A stretch of DNA of 64,000 nucleotides from Marsupella aquatica (taxonomy: Eukaryota; Marchantiophyta). The notes beneath the pieces are model-generated. The model worked only from the letters and a program-made list of their open reading frames with translations. It was not told the DNA's origin and made no database searches. Position numbers and translations under genes: made by a program. How positions within the stretch are numbered: position 1 is the first letter of the stretch; the number at the start of each line of letters is the position of its first letter. Positions 47,375 through 57,723 of the stretch are shown here, piece after piece. The stretch is taken from the NCBI GenBank assembly GCA_973895155.1, contig OZ316897.1, forward strand, positions 14,942,001-15,006,000, in the 5' to 3' direction.

Positions 47375-50300
47375 TAGCTCCCCACTTAATTGTGAAGCGT
47401 CCTCGCGAACAACTTCATCTTCGTCCATATAGTATTTCTTGAGGCGGTCATAATGGATGCGAACTGGATATACCTCTCCCGTAATGTTGGCCAATTGTAC
47501 GGAGCCATTGGGGAACATCATGGTTACTCTAAAGGGTCCTAACCAGCGAGTGTAAAGCTTTCCTGGAAACCTACTATACCTACTGTCATAAAGTAGCACA
47601 AGATCACCGGTATGAATACTAACTACTTTTAACCTTTTATCATACTGCTGCTTCATGATATTCTGTCTATATTCTACTCTCTCGGCTGAAATCATTCTCG
47701 CTTCCTCTAAAGCTTCTAACCTATATTCTCGCTCCTTTAGGCTCTCCTCCGCTGAGGCTCTTTCCTCAATTGTAACTTGAAATGTCGGTATCTCAAGTTG
47801 CATGGGTACCAGGGCTTCTTGTCCAAAGGTTAAGAAGAAGGGTGTATGACCGGTAGTGGATTTATAGGCAAGATTGTAAGCAAAAACAGCAGCAAACAAT
47901 TTATCATCCCAATCGAGTTTGTTCTGAGCTACTGTCTTGTTCAATATCTTTCCTATGATTCCGTTTGCTCGTTTTGTCAACCCGTTTGCCTTTGGATGGT
48001 AGGGAGTAGTAGGCCTATGTTTAACTAAATACTACTCATTTAAACGACTAATTATATCATTCAAAAAATGGGTTCCTCTATCACTAACTAATTCTAGGGG
48101 TGCTCCATACCTGGTGAAGATCTGCTCATACATGAATCTAGCCGTATTAATTGCATCATCCTTCGTTGTTGGTCTGGCCTCTACCCATTTAGTTGCATAA
48201 TCCGTAGCCAGGATTATGTACTTGTTCCGTCGAGGGTGGGTCAGTGGTTTCAGAGGTCCAATGTAATCAATACCCCACTTCTCGAATGGTGCCAGAGGTA
48301 GAATAGGGTGCAGTGGATGCCTGGTGGACGCCCTTGGTCCTCCCGCTCGTTGACAAGGATCGCATTGTTTGATAAACTGATAGACATCTTTGTGCAAGGT
48401 GGGCCACCAGTAACCGGCATTTAATATCTTCTTAGACGTGGTTACTGGGGCAAAATGTCCTCCGGCCTCCTCTCCATGCATGGCCCGTAGGACTCGTTTT
48501 ACCTCTCTCTTTTCCAAACATCTTTGAATTGTGCCGTTGATTCCATGCTTGTGCAGTATGCCTTTAATGCACTGATACTGTCTGACCTTCCGCACAAAGA
48601 CTGCGGCTTGCTCTCGGCTTAATCCTGGCTGTAATCTGGAAGTGCTGAGAAATTGTAAAATCTCAGGGTACCATGTACCAGCTATTTCCACAACGAATAG
48701 CTTCTCGTCGGGGAATCGATCATCGATGCAATCCGTGGCAGGTTTACCTGTGATCCTTGAAAAGAAGTCGGCATTGGCATGTAACTTTCCCGGCTTGATC
48801 CTCAGCTCATAGTCAAACTCCTGTAATAGCAAAATCCATCTTGCTACTCTGCCTGTAAGGTCCGGCTTATTGACTAGGTACTTCAAACTTTCATGATCAA
48901 TATGAAAGATTACCTTGTACCCTAGTAAATAATGCCTAAACTTTTTACAAGAATAAATGACTCCTAATGCTTCTCTTTCCGTGGTAGAGTAGTTCCGTTC
49001 GGCATCGGCAAGTTGACGGCTTGCGACGTATATGGGATGGTCCCTTCCTTTCTCATCCAACTGACTTAGTACTGAGCCAATACAGAAGCCCGAGACATCT
49101 ACAAAAACATGAAAATCTTTGTTCCAGTCCGGTGCTATCATGACTGGGGCCTCTACTAACATCTGCTTCAATTCTACCACCGCTGTGACTCGTTCGGGTG
49201 TGGGTTCGAAGTCTGCTCCTGCCTTGAGCATATTGGTTAATGGTAAAGCCAGCTTGGCAAAATCCTTGATGAACCGGCGATAGTAACCAATGCATCCCAA
49301 GAAGGATCTTACATCCTTTATGTTCTTAGGTTGCATGATATCTAGCCATACTGCTAGCTTACCTTTGTCAATCTCAATGCCCTTCCTTGATACCTTGTGA
49401 CCTAGTAGCACCCCCTCGGTTACTGCAAAAAAACATTTATCTGGGTGTAACTTGAGACCCACCTCTCTACATCTCATGAAGGTTTTCCTGAGGTATTTAG
49501 CATGTTTCGATGCCTTCCCGAATACTGCAAAGTCATCAATGAAGATTTCCATGAACTTTCTCAAGTAATCATGAAAAATGTTCACCATTAATCGTTGGAA
49601 CATAGCTGGTGCGTTGCAGAGTCCAAACGGCATACGATTGAAGACATAGATCCCCCATTCCGTGATGAAGGCCGTCTTGATTTGGTCTTCCTGCCGAATC
49701 CTGATTTGGTTATAACCAGAGTATCCATCCATGAATGAATATAGTTCATGACTGGCTACCATGTCTAGTACCATATCAGTAAACGGTAAAGGAAAATGGT
49801 CTTTTAATGTTGCTTCATTCAGCTTCCTGTAATCCTGACAAACCCGGATCTTGGGTTTACCATCGGGTCCAGCTTTCTTGGGAACTATCACAATTGGAGA
49901 CACCCAGTCTGAATGCAGGACTGGAGTGATGAATCCAGCTTCCACTAGTTTGTCGATTTCTGTTTTGACCAGCAGGGAATACTTCGGGTTCATCCTTCGA
50001 ATTGGTTGTCGAAATGATTTGGCTCCTAACATGAGATCAATTCGATGTTCCCCTAGTGTTGGATCTACTCCCTTTAGATCTTGGTGACTCCATGCAAACA
50101 CATCCTGAAATTCAATCAATAAGTCACTGATCTCTTTCTCGAGCTCAGGTGCTAGGTTTCTCCCTAAGTTCAGTTCTCTTCCCTCTCCTAAGTCGAGCTT
50201 CCGATATTGCCGTGCTTGGATCATATTAATCTGCTTCTTCAAATTCGGGTCCAGTTCGGCTTCCAGTCTCTCTAATCTCATACCTCCATAAACTGGGATC

Positions 50301-50629
50301 TCGGCTGGACTAGCCGAGTCGGTCCCTTCCTTGGTGTCCATAGATTGTCCCCTTACCGGTCTATTCGGTTTTGAATTAGTGGTCGGCTCCCCTTCCTGCC
50401 TTGGCTCTGGATCGTGTCTATCCATCTCATCCACTTCTTGCTCCTGAGAGTTAGGCCGCTGTGCTCTCTCGGCTTCTAATAGGGCCTCAATTTGTTCTGC
50501 CCTCGTAATCGACTTGTATGCCGATCCCTTGGTATTTAATTCCTTGCCGATGATCGATGGCGTTGTGGACCGCGTCGGCTCTGCCACAACGCCTGCAGAA
50601 AATCCACTGTCCCTGCTACTGCTCCCCAC
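47363..50629 (-). pseudogene. Gypsy pol: reverse transcriptase, RNase H, integrase
   Basis: Read on minus. RT: GFITPVLHSDWVSPIVIVPK, VCQDYRKLNEATLKDHFPLP, FMDGYSGYNQIRI, RMPFGLCNAPAMFQR, and the catalytic IDD box in EIFIDDFAVFG. RNase H: FHVFVDVSGFCIGSVLSQ, STTEREALGVIYSCKKFRHY, FHIDHESLKYL, HANADFFSR. Integrase: GGHFAPVTTSKKI, CDPCQRAGG (zinc), KWGIDYIGPL and LVSDRGTHF (Asp 1 and 2). An in-frame TAG at 48029-48031 interrupts the integrase. After it YHPKANGLTKRANGII has Lys where the catalytic Glu is expected. The stop codon (47363-47365) lies inside the 3' LTR, so pol overlaps the polypurine tract. The pol frame differs from the protease frame by an overlap at 50536-50629. Confidence 0.9.
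47375..47391 (-). other. Polypurine tract of the gypsy element
   Basis: On minus AATTAAGTGGGGAGCTA directly before the 3' LTR; primer for plus-strand synthesis. Confidence 0.75.
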
Positions 50630-51651
50630 TTAGCCGTTTCATCCAATTGGTCTACATCCTTTACTTCCTCCGGAATTGCAGCTAAAAAGGTGGATTCTAT
50701 TGTAAAGCAGTCCTCGACCTCTTCGTCTTCTTCTTCCAAGTCACCTTCCATTGGTTCTTGCCATAATCCGCTGGGGGGTACCTCTGGTCCAAAGACACCT
50801 TCTTCGGTTAGGTTAGTGAGGCATTCTAACCAACGTACTTCATCGGCTGACTCCAGTCCACTATCGTACCCATCTACTTCCCTTATGCTTTTCCTACGGT
50901 CATCCTTAGTGTCCCAGGATACCGTGATAGAGGGGGTCCCGAAAGTGAACTGCTTTTTACCCCAATCTTCTATTACCTCGGCTAGGTACAGCCATGGCCT
51001 ACCAATCAATAGCCGGAATGACGTAGGATTTACCGGCTTCATTACTACATAGTTAATGCTAAAGAAGATACCTCCTATCTCTGTCTTGATGCCGGTTAAC
51101 ACTCCCGTCGGAATGACCTGATATCCATTGGCCATGTTCAATACTCTTCCAGTCATCTCCGGTGTTAGACCCCACCCTTTTGCTGTTGAATCAATCATAA
51201 TACATACCCCTGATCCTCCATCGATGGGTACCCGTAGTAATAATTCTCCTTGAATCATTAATGGTAATGCTGGGGCTCCTTGATCTTCTTCTATCATTAG
51301 TACGTCGGATCTGGTTGCTACCTTGGGTAATCTCGGCTTGCCGAGAATAGCCTTCCTTAATTGCTTCCGGAAGTACGGGCTATTTTTCAATAGTTGACCT
51401 ACTGTTGCCGAGACTCTAGATTCTAGTACATCTTTAGCCAGGTCATAGGGAACAATCGGCTTCTCTTCTGGTGGTGTTTCCGTCTTGGATTCGGCCAGTT
51501 TTGCCACGCTAGTCTCCACAGCTGTTGGGTCTTCCGAAGCAAACAATGCTTTTGCTCGTTTTACATCCTTGGCAATGGCTTCGGTATTCTCCAGGGTTTC
51601 TAATTCTCTTAGTTGTTCCTTAACACTAGCCGTAACAGAGGGGTAGAACAA
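50536..51651 (-). CDS. Gypsy protease region
   Basis: About 370 residues in the same frame as gag, separated from it only by the TGA at 51841-51843; the frame is open from there (STRRKERWDGLAK), so it may be expressed by readthrough or the TGA may be a CGA mutation. It contains a retropepsin-like segment: LLRVPIDGGSGVCIMIDST (active-site Asp in DGGSG), GVLTGIKTEIGG, FRLLIGRPWLYLA. It is followed by an acidic linker. It ends at 50536, where pol must be entered by a frameshift. Confidence 0.78.
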   Translation of the reverse strand: MFYPSVTASVKEQLRELETLENTEAIAKDVKRAKALFASEDPTAVETSVAKLAESKTETPPEEKPIVPYDLAKDVLESRVSATVGQLLKNSPYFRKQLRKAILGKPRLPKVATRSDVLMIEEDQGAPALPLMIQGELLLRVPIDGGSGVCIMIDSTAKGWGLTPEMTGRVLNMANGYQVIPTGVLTGIKTEIGGIFFSINYVVMKPVNPTSFRLLIGRPWLYLAEVIEDWGKKQFTFGTPSITVSWDTKDDRRKSIREVDGYDSGLESADEVRWLECLTNLTEEGVFGPEVPPSGLWQEPMEGDLEEEDEEVEDCFTIESTFLAAIPEEVKDVDQLDETAKWGAVAGTVDFLQALWQSRRGPQRHRSSARN

Positions 51652-51840
51652 CTTAGGATGATCTCGATTGAAGTCGCTATCTTGTGAAGGATTGGTTTCA
51701 CTGGTGGGCTCATGGCTTACCTGTATTGCCGGAGCCCTCCCTTCTCCTTCTGTTGATGTTGACGAAGAGTCGATCCTTTCCTCCGTAACCTTCCCTTTAT
51801 TTTTGGCCAGCCCATCCCACCTTTCCTTCCTTCTGGTAGA

Positions 51841-53529
51841 TCAAGTAGAGACCCGGTAGCAATCATGATCTAAATCCTCCTCTGAGAAGGTTGATAGGGC
51901 TTCGGCCTCATCCTCAGATGGTACGAACTCTGCCTCGGCATCCTCTTGCCATCCTAGTTCGATGTGGTTGATTTGAACTCCTCCGGGGGTAGTACCTGGC
52001 GGTAAGATCTTGATCGGCAAAAGCTTATGATTTGCGGCCAGGCCTGCCAACCAAGTAGGACATTGCCCTAGCATATGACCTTCCTGTCGGCATCCCATAC
52101 ATAGCTGAGCTGGTTGTCCATCACCCTGTTTGCGTGCATTCGGGCATTCTCTAGCAAAATGGCCAGGTTGACCACAATTATAGCACGCCGCAAATCTTTG
52201 CACATTCGGCCTAGGAGGTACTGACGGGTTCTGAATAATCCGAGGATACATCTCTCCTGGATTGTTCCTTAACCCTGACCACAGAGATGCAGGTCTGTTG
52301 GATAGGTCTCGTGCTCCAGTCTCACTGATGCCGAAAACACTATCAGCGGCATCTCCCAAAAAGTACTCTACTTCTCCCTGACATGGTCTGATCTCGGCCA
52401 CATGCCGAACATGATTAGTATTAAGCTTAGGACACGCATCTTTATGGTGTCCGGTTTTATAACATAAGGCACACCATACAGAGCTATCCTCCTGTACTAC
52501 CTTCTTCTTTGGTTTTACCTCTGCAATGATAGCCTTAAGTTGCTCGGTAAGGGCTACGATGTTATCTGGTGGCTTAGCCTCCATCTTGACTTTCGTCTTC
52601 CCTCTCCTTCTGCCCTTCCTTTTCCTAGTTTTTTCTTCTTCAGAACTAGAAGATGACTCACTCTTGCTACTCCCACTATCCGAGCTTGACTTATCACTTC
52701 TAGACTTCTTGGGATGTTTCTTCTTCTTATCTTTTTTCTTATGGGGTGATCCCTCCTCTGATGAGGAACTCTCAGACTTAAGTTGTTTCTTCCGGCTTGT
52801 GATATCTGCATTAATGTATAATTGAATATCCTTAATTGCTTCGGCTAAAGTCTCCGGGTTCTCCTTCCTAATTGCAAAACTCATCTTCTGTGGCAAAGCA
52901 TTCACCAACCATTGAAGTTGCATACCTTCAGATGCATTGGTCTTTGTACGTCTTACCAATTTCTGAAAGTGTTGCAAGAACTTCCTGAAGGATTTGTTCT
53001 CCTTGAACCGAAGTTGTCCCAACTTCAGCACTGCTAGTTCTGAAGTTCCAATGGGTCGAAACTCCTTAACAAAGAGTGTTTTGAAGATATCCCAGATGGC
53101 TTGATCTTCCACATCTAATGCTCTGTACCAAGGCCTAGCCTCACCCTTGAACAGGCCGGGAAGAATCTGCATCTTGATGGCCGATTCTCCATTTGCTGCA
53201 GCGGTTCCCTCGAAATCATCCAACCATTCGTCCGGATCCTCATCTCCTCTCCCATGAAATGCCTTGTAATGTATGCGCGACCGCTGGCTCAATCTGGTCC
53301 CTGGCCTCTCGTCTGGCCGTGCCTCTGGTTCCCCCATGTCGGTTGGAGACTCACTTCTCCTTACCGACTCTTCTTCTGGTATGTCTTCTTCGACGCCACT
53401 TCCAGTTTCGGAGCTACCAGCTCTTTCTGCCCCTCTCAGTCGCTGTGTATCATGCCACCCGGCGAGCTGCTGCAGTCGAGCTCTCTCCCGTTGAATCACT
53501 CTTTCTTCCCTCGGCGTAAGGTCAGTCAT
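51841..53529 (-). CDS. Gypsy gag with three zinc knuckles
   Basis: 562 residues from MTDLTPREERV. The retrotransposon gag core includes WLDDFEGTAAANG, ILPGLFKGEARPWYRAL, IWDIFKTLFVKEF and FRKFLQHFQKLVRRT. A Ser/Lys-rich stretch follows (about residues 255-320). Then come CCHC motifs CALCYKTGHHKDAC, CYNCGQPGHFAREC and CMGCRQEGHMLGQC, which package RNA, and an acidic end. The frame closes with TGA at 51841 and the protease continues in the same frame. Confidence 0.92.
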   Translation of the reverse strand: MTDLTPREERVIQRERARLQQLAGWHDTQRLRGAERAGSSETGSGVEEDIPEEESVRRSESPTDMGEPEARPDERPGTRLSQRSRIHYKAFHGRGDEDPDEWLDDFEGTAAANGESAIKMQILPGLFKGEARPWYRALDVEDQAIWDIFKTLFVKEFRPIGTSELAVLKLGQLRFKENKSFRKFLQHFQKLVRRTKTNASEGMQLQWLVNALPQKMSFAIRKENPETLAEAIKDIQLYINADITSRKKQLKSESSSSEEGSPHKKKDKKKKHPKKSRSDKSSSDSGSSKSESSSSSEEEKTRKRKGRRRGKTKVKMEAKPPDNIVALTEQLKAIIAEVKPKKKVVQEDSSVWCALCYKTGHHKDACPKLNTNHVRHVAEIRPCQGEVEYFLGDAADSVFGISETGARDLSNRPASLWSGLRNNPGEMYPRIIQNPSVPPRPNVQRFAACYNCGQPGHFARECPNARKQGDGQPAQLCMGCRQEGHMLGQCPTWLAGLAANHKLLPIKILPPGTTPGGVQINHIELGWQEDAEAEFVPSEDEAEALSTFSEEDLDHDCYRVST

Positions 53530-53578
53530 TACCTACGCTTCCGTTCTAACTTCATATCTCACGGCTTAAGAAATGCCC

Positions 53579-53594
53579 CCTCCATCTAGCGCCA
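53579..53594 (-). other. Primer-binding site of the gypsy element
   Basis: On minus TGGCGCTAGATGGAGG, four bases after the 5' LTR end; it starts TGG as tRNA 3'-end complements do. Confidence 0.65.
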
Positions 53595-53598
53595 AAAA

Positions 53599-56500
53599 TG
53601 TGGTGCGTCCCATGGCTCCCTAAACCCAAGAAACCCCCCAGCTCAAGCCGATTCCCGCAGGTTTCGTGCTTGGCGAGGCCGTTTCCGCGGCTTAGCGGCA
53701 TGGGACGCTGCTAACCTTCTACTACTACTATTAACATTTTACACACATATACTGGACAGATCCTTCATCGGGTCATGAGATACGTAGCCGGCCTAATATA
53801 GGCCTTCCCCTGTCTTCCCCTGTCTTCCCCTCCGTCTTGTTAGGTATGTTTGGATTCCGCCGCCGGAATGATCCCCAATAGGCTTGGTTAAGCCGCTAAG
53901 ACCTCTCTCAGCTCGACACATCCAACTCTCACTCCCCTGCTTACTTTCCTTCCTTCTGTTGATGTGGGCACTCTTCACACAAGTTAATGCGACACACAAA
54001 TAGCAAAATGACTCATTCTGACTGAGTCATACCATGCACTTGCCATACAAACAGTACATCTCATACACAAGTTTTGCGAACTAAGCCGTGAGGCCAACTC
54101 TATTCAGCTCTTAGGCATGAGGAAACATGAATATACACAAGGGTCACTGTATGACTAACCGAGAGCTTCTCGTACTACTTGATCCCAGCCCGGCTGGTGC
54201 AAACTAAAAACTTGCTAAAGAAGAGGCCCTGAGCTCCCCGCTGCCCAGGTACTTATCCTGGTAGTGGATCCGCCATTCTTTGCATCGTAAGCCTAATCTA
54301 CTTGCCCGAATCTACCTATGTACAGCAAGGCAGGAGCACAAGTGTTGCTCCTACCAGTGGGACCGCAATCCCACTAAGCTAAGTGTCAGGGCCGCTCTTG
54401 GTTCTGATCCTAATCCTAAACGTGGAGATCCGTGCCCGCCCTGCCCACTCACGCCTCCTCCCTCCACGTCCGCCCTCCCTAAAAGGAACGGCGCCCTTGC
54501 ACCGTCACGACACCGGTGGTGGATCCTTAATGGACGCCCCCAACGCTTCCTCCTCAGCCACTGCCGTAGGTTCATTCTCTGACAGATTACCTGCCCTTGA
54601 CTGAGTCAACTCTCCATCGGCCTGACTGGGTCCACCTTCGGCTTCAGCCTCGACACCGGCCTCGGCAATACCCACGGCTTCGGCCTCAGCCACTCCCACG
54701 GCTTCGGCTTCAGCCACTCCCTCGGCTTCGGCCTCCCCTTCCCCTAGGGTAGTTGGATCCTTAGCCGTGACCCTGTCTGGGGTCGGTGCTGGGTCTACCT
54801 CCTTGATCACCACGGCCTGTGAAGTCGTATTACTCCTTGACCCTGAAGGTTTCCGCTTCTTCTTCGTTGGTGGCTCGGCAGCTGGTCCCTTCCCCTTCCC
54901 ACTTACTTCCGGCACTGGTGCAGTTGGTGCGGCTTGTCCTTCGGCAATTACCACCCCTGGTAACTGGTTTGTCCCAACGGGAGATGGACCTGCTGCAGCT
55001 AAGCATTTAAATACTGCGGCTTGTTTCTTCAGCCGCTCTGTTTGGTTGTCGGCCCGCCGCTGTAGGTTCTCCATCTTCCTCGTGATTTCCTCCAACTCCT
55101 CTTGGGTTTCATCCAGGTCCTTACGTGCCCCCTCCAGCTCGTTTTTGGCCTCCTCCTGCTCCCTGTGGGCTTCCTCCAATTCCTTCTTCAATTGGTTGAG
55201 GAGGTACCCGTTGTAGTCCCGGCTTGGGTCTGGCCTTTCTGCCAGATAGACCTGTGCCTTGCCGATCTCTGCCCTCGGCAAGTTACAATGCATGGTCACC
55301 CGCAAGAAGTCGATCATCTCTCCTATGTGCGGGTTGGTGCAGGTGTTCCGGAAGAAGCCATTCTTCGTTGATGGCCCGGGGAACGACCGGAACTCCTTGT
55401 CAGGCAGGGTCTTCCTGGTATCAACTTTGGTCTTATTGCCTATCGGCAAGCCAAACACTTCGGCAATTACCTTGGGAGTAAGATATAAATCCTTCCCATA
55501 TATCCTCGTGCAATTGGTCTCGGGTTCCCATGACCCCACGAATTCTAATAGGTCTGACTCCGGTACCTCCAGCTTCAGCCATGGTAATCTTACAAAGGCC
55601 TCCAAGCCGGATCCGGCCATGAAGCCTTGGTACTTCTTGGTCTGCATGGCCGTAAAGCATGCATCCTCCTCCCGTGCAAAATGTAGTTGCACCTCCACCG
55701 GTAGGGTTGCCGCCCAGCCCTTCCAGGTGTCATCCCTGGTTGGAATGGCCTTGATGGGATCGACCTCCTCCTCTTCGGCTTCTCCCTGCCTCCTGCTCTG
55801 CTGCTCGGCTGGCCTCTTTGGTGCCGCCGACCTCGTTCTTTTTGCCGGGGTGGCTTCATCGTTGACGGCCCCCTTCCTCTTCATCTCTGCTGCCGTGGAG
55901 GTTTCTCCTAGCACCGTTGCCTGGGTCCACCTTTCCGTGCTACCCTTTAATTCCCAGTGTATGTCGTTGCAGTTCTTGATGGCCTCTCGGATGCCGACGA
56001 TGCTGTCTTTGCAAAACAGAAGATCGTCGAGTTGATTGGAAGTAGGCGTCCACAGGAACTCGTCCTTGATGAGTTCGCCTCCTAAGAAAGCCGTCTTCTG
56101 CAGCTCCCACAATCGAGCGAGCTCCTGCCGTTCTCGAGCTGCCCTTTCTGACTCCTCGTCCTCGTAAGTCTTGATGTACTCAGTTGCCCGTTCGAACAGG
56201 CATCCCCAGAAATGTGCCGCTTGATTGACGTTGCTCATACCCTCCTTAGGTCGATCGTCGGTATCTACTCTCTCCCCGAGTGCTTGCCTAAACAGCTGAC
56301 AGTAGTTGGCCTCCCGTAGTCGTCTGCCTAGTTCGTGCTCGCAAATGAGCCACCATCTCCTACAAGCGCTCCTTACCCCTCTCCTCTGCCGGTCCTTCTT
56401 CCCGTTGATCCTTCCTAGCCGCCGACGCTTAACGCGCCCTAACCCTAATCGGGTTTTCACCCTCAGCCTTACCTCCGGCCTCTGCCCGGGTTCCATGGTT

Positions 56501-56611
56501 GCCCCTAATTGTTTATATTTTCCTTGTTTTGTCCCTATACTAAGGTGTTCCTAGGGTGCCTTCCTGCTTTACCCACTTAACCGGCCGAGTGATTCCTGTC
56601 TAGGCATCACA
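53599..56611 (-). repeat. 5' LTR of the gypsy element
   Basis: 3013 bp, nearly identical to 44339-47374; contains the longer sense ORF 54505-56496. Confidence 0.93.
54505..56496 (-). CDS. LTR-encoded protein, 5' LTR copy (663 residues)
   Basis: The same protein as 45245-47002 but with 86 more N-terminal residues (starts MEPGQRPEVRLRVKTRL, strongly Arg-rich) because CAG is kept where the 3' copy has TAG. The internal Met (MSNVNQAAHF) is common to both. It has one fewer AEAVGIAE repeat unit. The frame is open for most of the LTR. Since the two LTRs derive from one template, conservation of the frame here shows only that it was open in the parent element. It begins about 115 bp from the LTR edge, in presumed U3. 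Confidence 0.75.
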   Translation of the reverse strand: MEPGQRPEVRLRVKTRLGLGRVKRRRLGRINGKKDRQRRGVRSACRRWWLICEHELGRRLREANYCQLFRQALGERVDTDDRPKEGMSNVNQAAHFWGCLFERATEYIKTYEDEESERAARERQELARLWELQKTAFLGGELIKDEFLWTPTSNQLDDLLFCKDSIVGIREAIKNCNDIHWELKGSTERWTQATVLGETSTAAEMKRKGAVNDEATPAKRTRSAAPKRPAEQQSRRQGEAEEEEVDPIKAIPTRDDTWKGWAATLPVEVQLHFAREEDACFTAMQTKKYQGFMAGSGLEAFVRLPWLKLEVPESDLLEFVGSWEPETNCTRIYGKDLYLTPKVIAEVFGLPIGNKTKVDTRKTLPDKEFRSFPGPSTKNGFFRNTCTNPHIGEMIDFLRVTMHCNLPRAEIGKAQVYLAERPDPSRDYNGYLLNQLKKELEEAHREQEEAKNELEGARKDLDETQEELEEITRKMENLQRRADNQTERLKKQAAVFKCLAAAGPSPVGTNQLPGVVIAEGQAAPTAPVPEVSGKGKGPAAEPPTKKKRKPSGSRSNTTSQAVVIKEVDPAPTPDRVTAKDPTTLGEGEAEAEGVAEAEAVGVAEAEAVGIAEAGVEAEAEGGPSQADGELTQSRAGNLSENEPTAVAEEEALGASIKDPPPVS

Positions 56612-57723
56612 ATTTCACAGATGCAGCCAAACGAGTGAAATCCACCCCCAATCCAGTCCACAAGTTGGGTCAAGGCGGGCTCCCCGGCCTCAAGTCACAC
56701 TTTGTGAGTGCCTCTTGCTCCTCCCTAACCTCTCTATTCCTTTCAGAGTTGTGCAATGCAAGTGAATGACATCCCCGAAGGTTCTTGTTGTTGTGCATGC
56801 TTGCTTGGTTACTAGTTTAGGGCAACTCTGACACTTAGAATTTCTGGCAAATTTTTAAAAACTCTCGGGAACACAGTTTGCGAAGGTGTTGCGATGCGTA
56901 TTTGTTCGCAAACCCCTCGCAAAGTCTATCATAGACTTTTTCCATTTCAATTTTCCGATGCCTTTGCGAACAAATGCGCATCGCAAACTCCATCGCAACG
57001 CCTTCGCAAAAAAAGGTGGTTCGCAAGTTGCTATGCTTATAGGTTCGCAAATTTGAATTTTAAATTTTTTTTGGGTCATGTTTAGTAGTTGAGGATTTAG
57101 GCGTCACTTGTGGCTATAGGGTATGCTTAAGGGCAAATTTAACCAATTTTAATTGGTTTTATGCATGGCAGTATCGGAGGTACAAAAGGAAGATATCAAA
57201 AAAGCATATTGAGGTGGCGATAGAGCATGGACGAAAGTACCTCTTTGCGATGGTAGATGCCGAGTTGGCTACTGTAAGTGTCTAAGTGTGAACCATATGA
57301 TTAGCATGCAAACATTGTGAGTGACCCTTTATGTCTTGCGGAAACTAATGATATGTAATGGATGCAGGATTCAGATGAGCCTGAGGGGTCGGGTGCTGAT
57401 GTGACCAATAGTGATGACGATGAGGGGGCTACTCCTGGTACTAGTGGTGCTCGGGGGGGAGTAGTCATGAGGTAGGTTCTTCCCACCGTGGTAGTGGTGG
57501 TAGTCGTGTGTCATCAGCACACGTTGATGACCAGGGGGAGGAGGAGGACCCTGAGGATGAGGAGGAGGAGCAGGAGGGGCAGGAGGAGCCAGAGGAGCAG
57601 CAGGAGCAGGAGCAGGAGCGCCGACGGCCATCACGCACTCGTCACCAACAGGATCCCCGGAAGGATAAGGGCAAGAAGCCAGCCAAGAAGCCAACCAAGA
57701 GGAGCCGCAAGAGCCCATTCTAG

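Larger units (their letters stand above)
44339..56611 (-). mobile_element. Ty3/gypsy retrotransposon with 3.0 kb protein-coding LTRs
   Basis: A 12.27 kb element on minus: 5' LTR 53599-56611, gag, protease, RT, RNase H, integrase, 3' LTR 44339-47374. The LTRs begin TGTGGTGCGTCCC and end GGCATCACA on plus. Target duplication GTTTC (44334-44338) / ATTTC (56612-56616), one mismatch. By eye the LTRs differ by about 13 substitutions, one single-base indel and one 24 bp repeat copy over 3 kb, near 0.4 percent, so the insertion is recent. No chromodomain is seen. Confidence 0.93.
43097..57723 (+). pseudogene. Accessory coiled-coil protein of element B, interrupted by MITE and gypsy insertions
   Basis: Starts MATGEGSGGQGGSG at 43097. 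It is homologous along its length to 32843-33859: LSAILGQVLQTGIVAG, a charged coiled coil, then (after the MITE) WGKIEKAERKRVINQIKDAF, DIDEQWLADKISNSMSQ, FTEDIWNSFYKIEVQIKAA and GKPPKRF. The gypsy element follows at 44339. Removing it and one target copy joins PPKRF to TDAAKRVKSTPNPVHKLGQG with no gap. Further exons are 57172-57273 (KRKISKKHIEVAIEHGRKYL) and 57368 onward, with an acidic Glu/Asp tail and a Lys/Arg end (KDKGKKPAKKPTKRSRK) stopping at 57723. The last exon needs one extra G in a G7 run near 57456. The gene is disrupted by the insertions. Confidence 0.8.
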
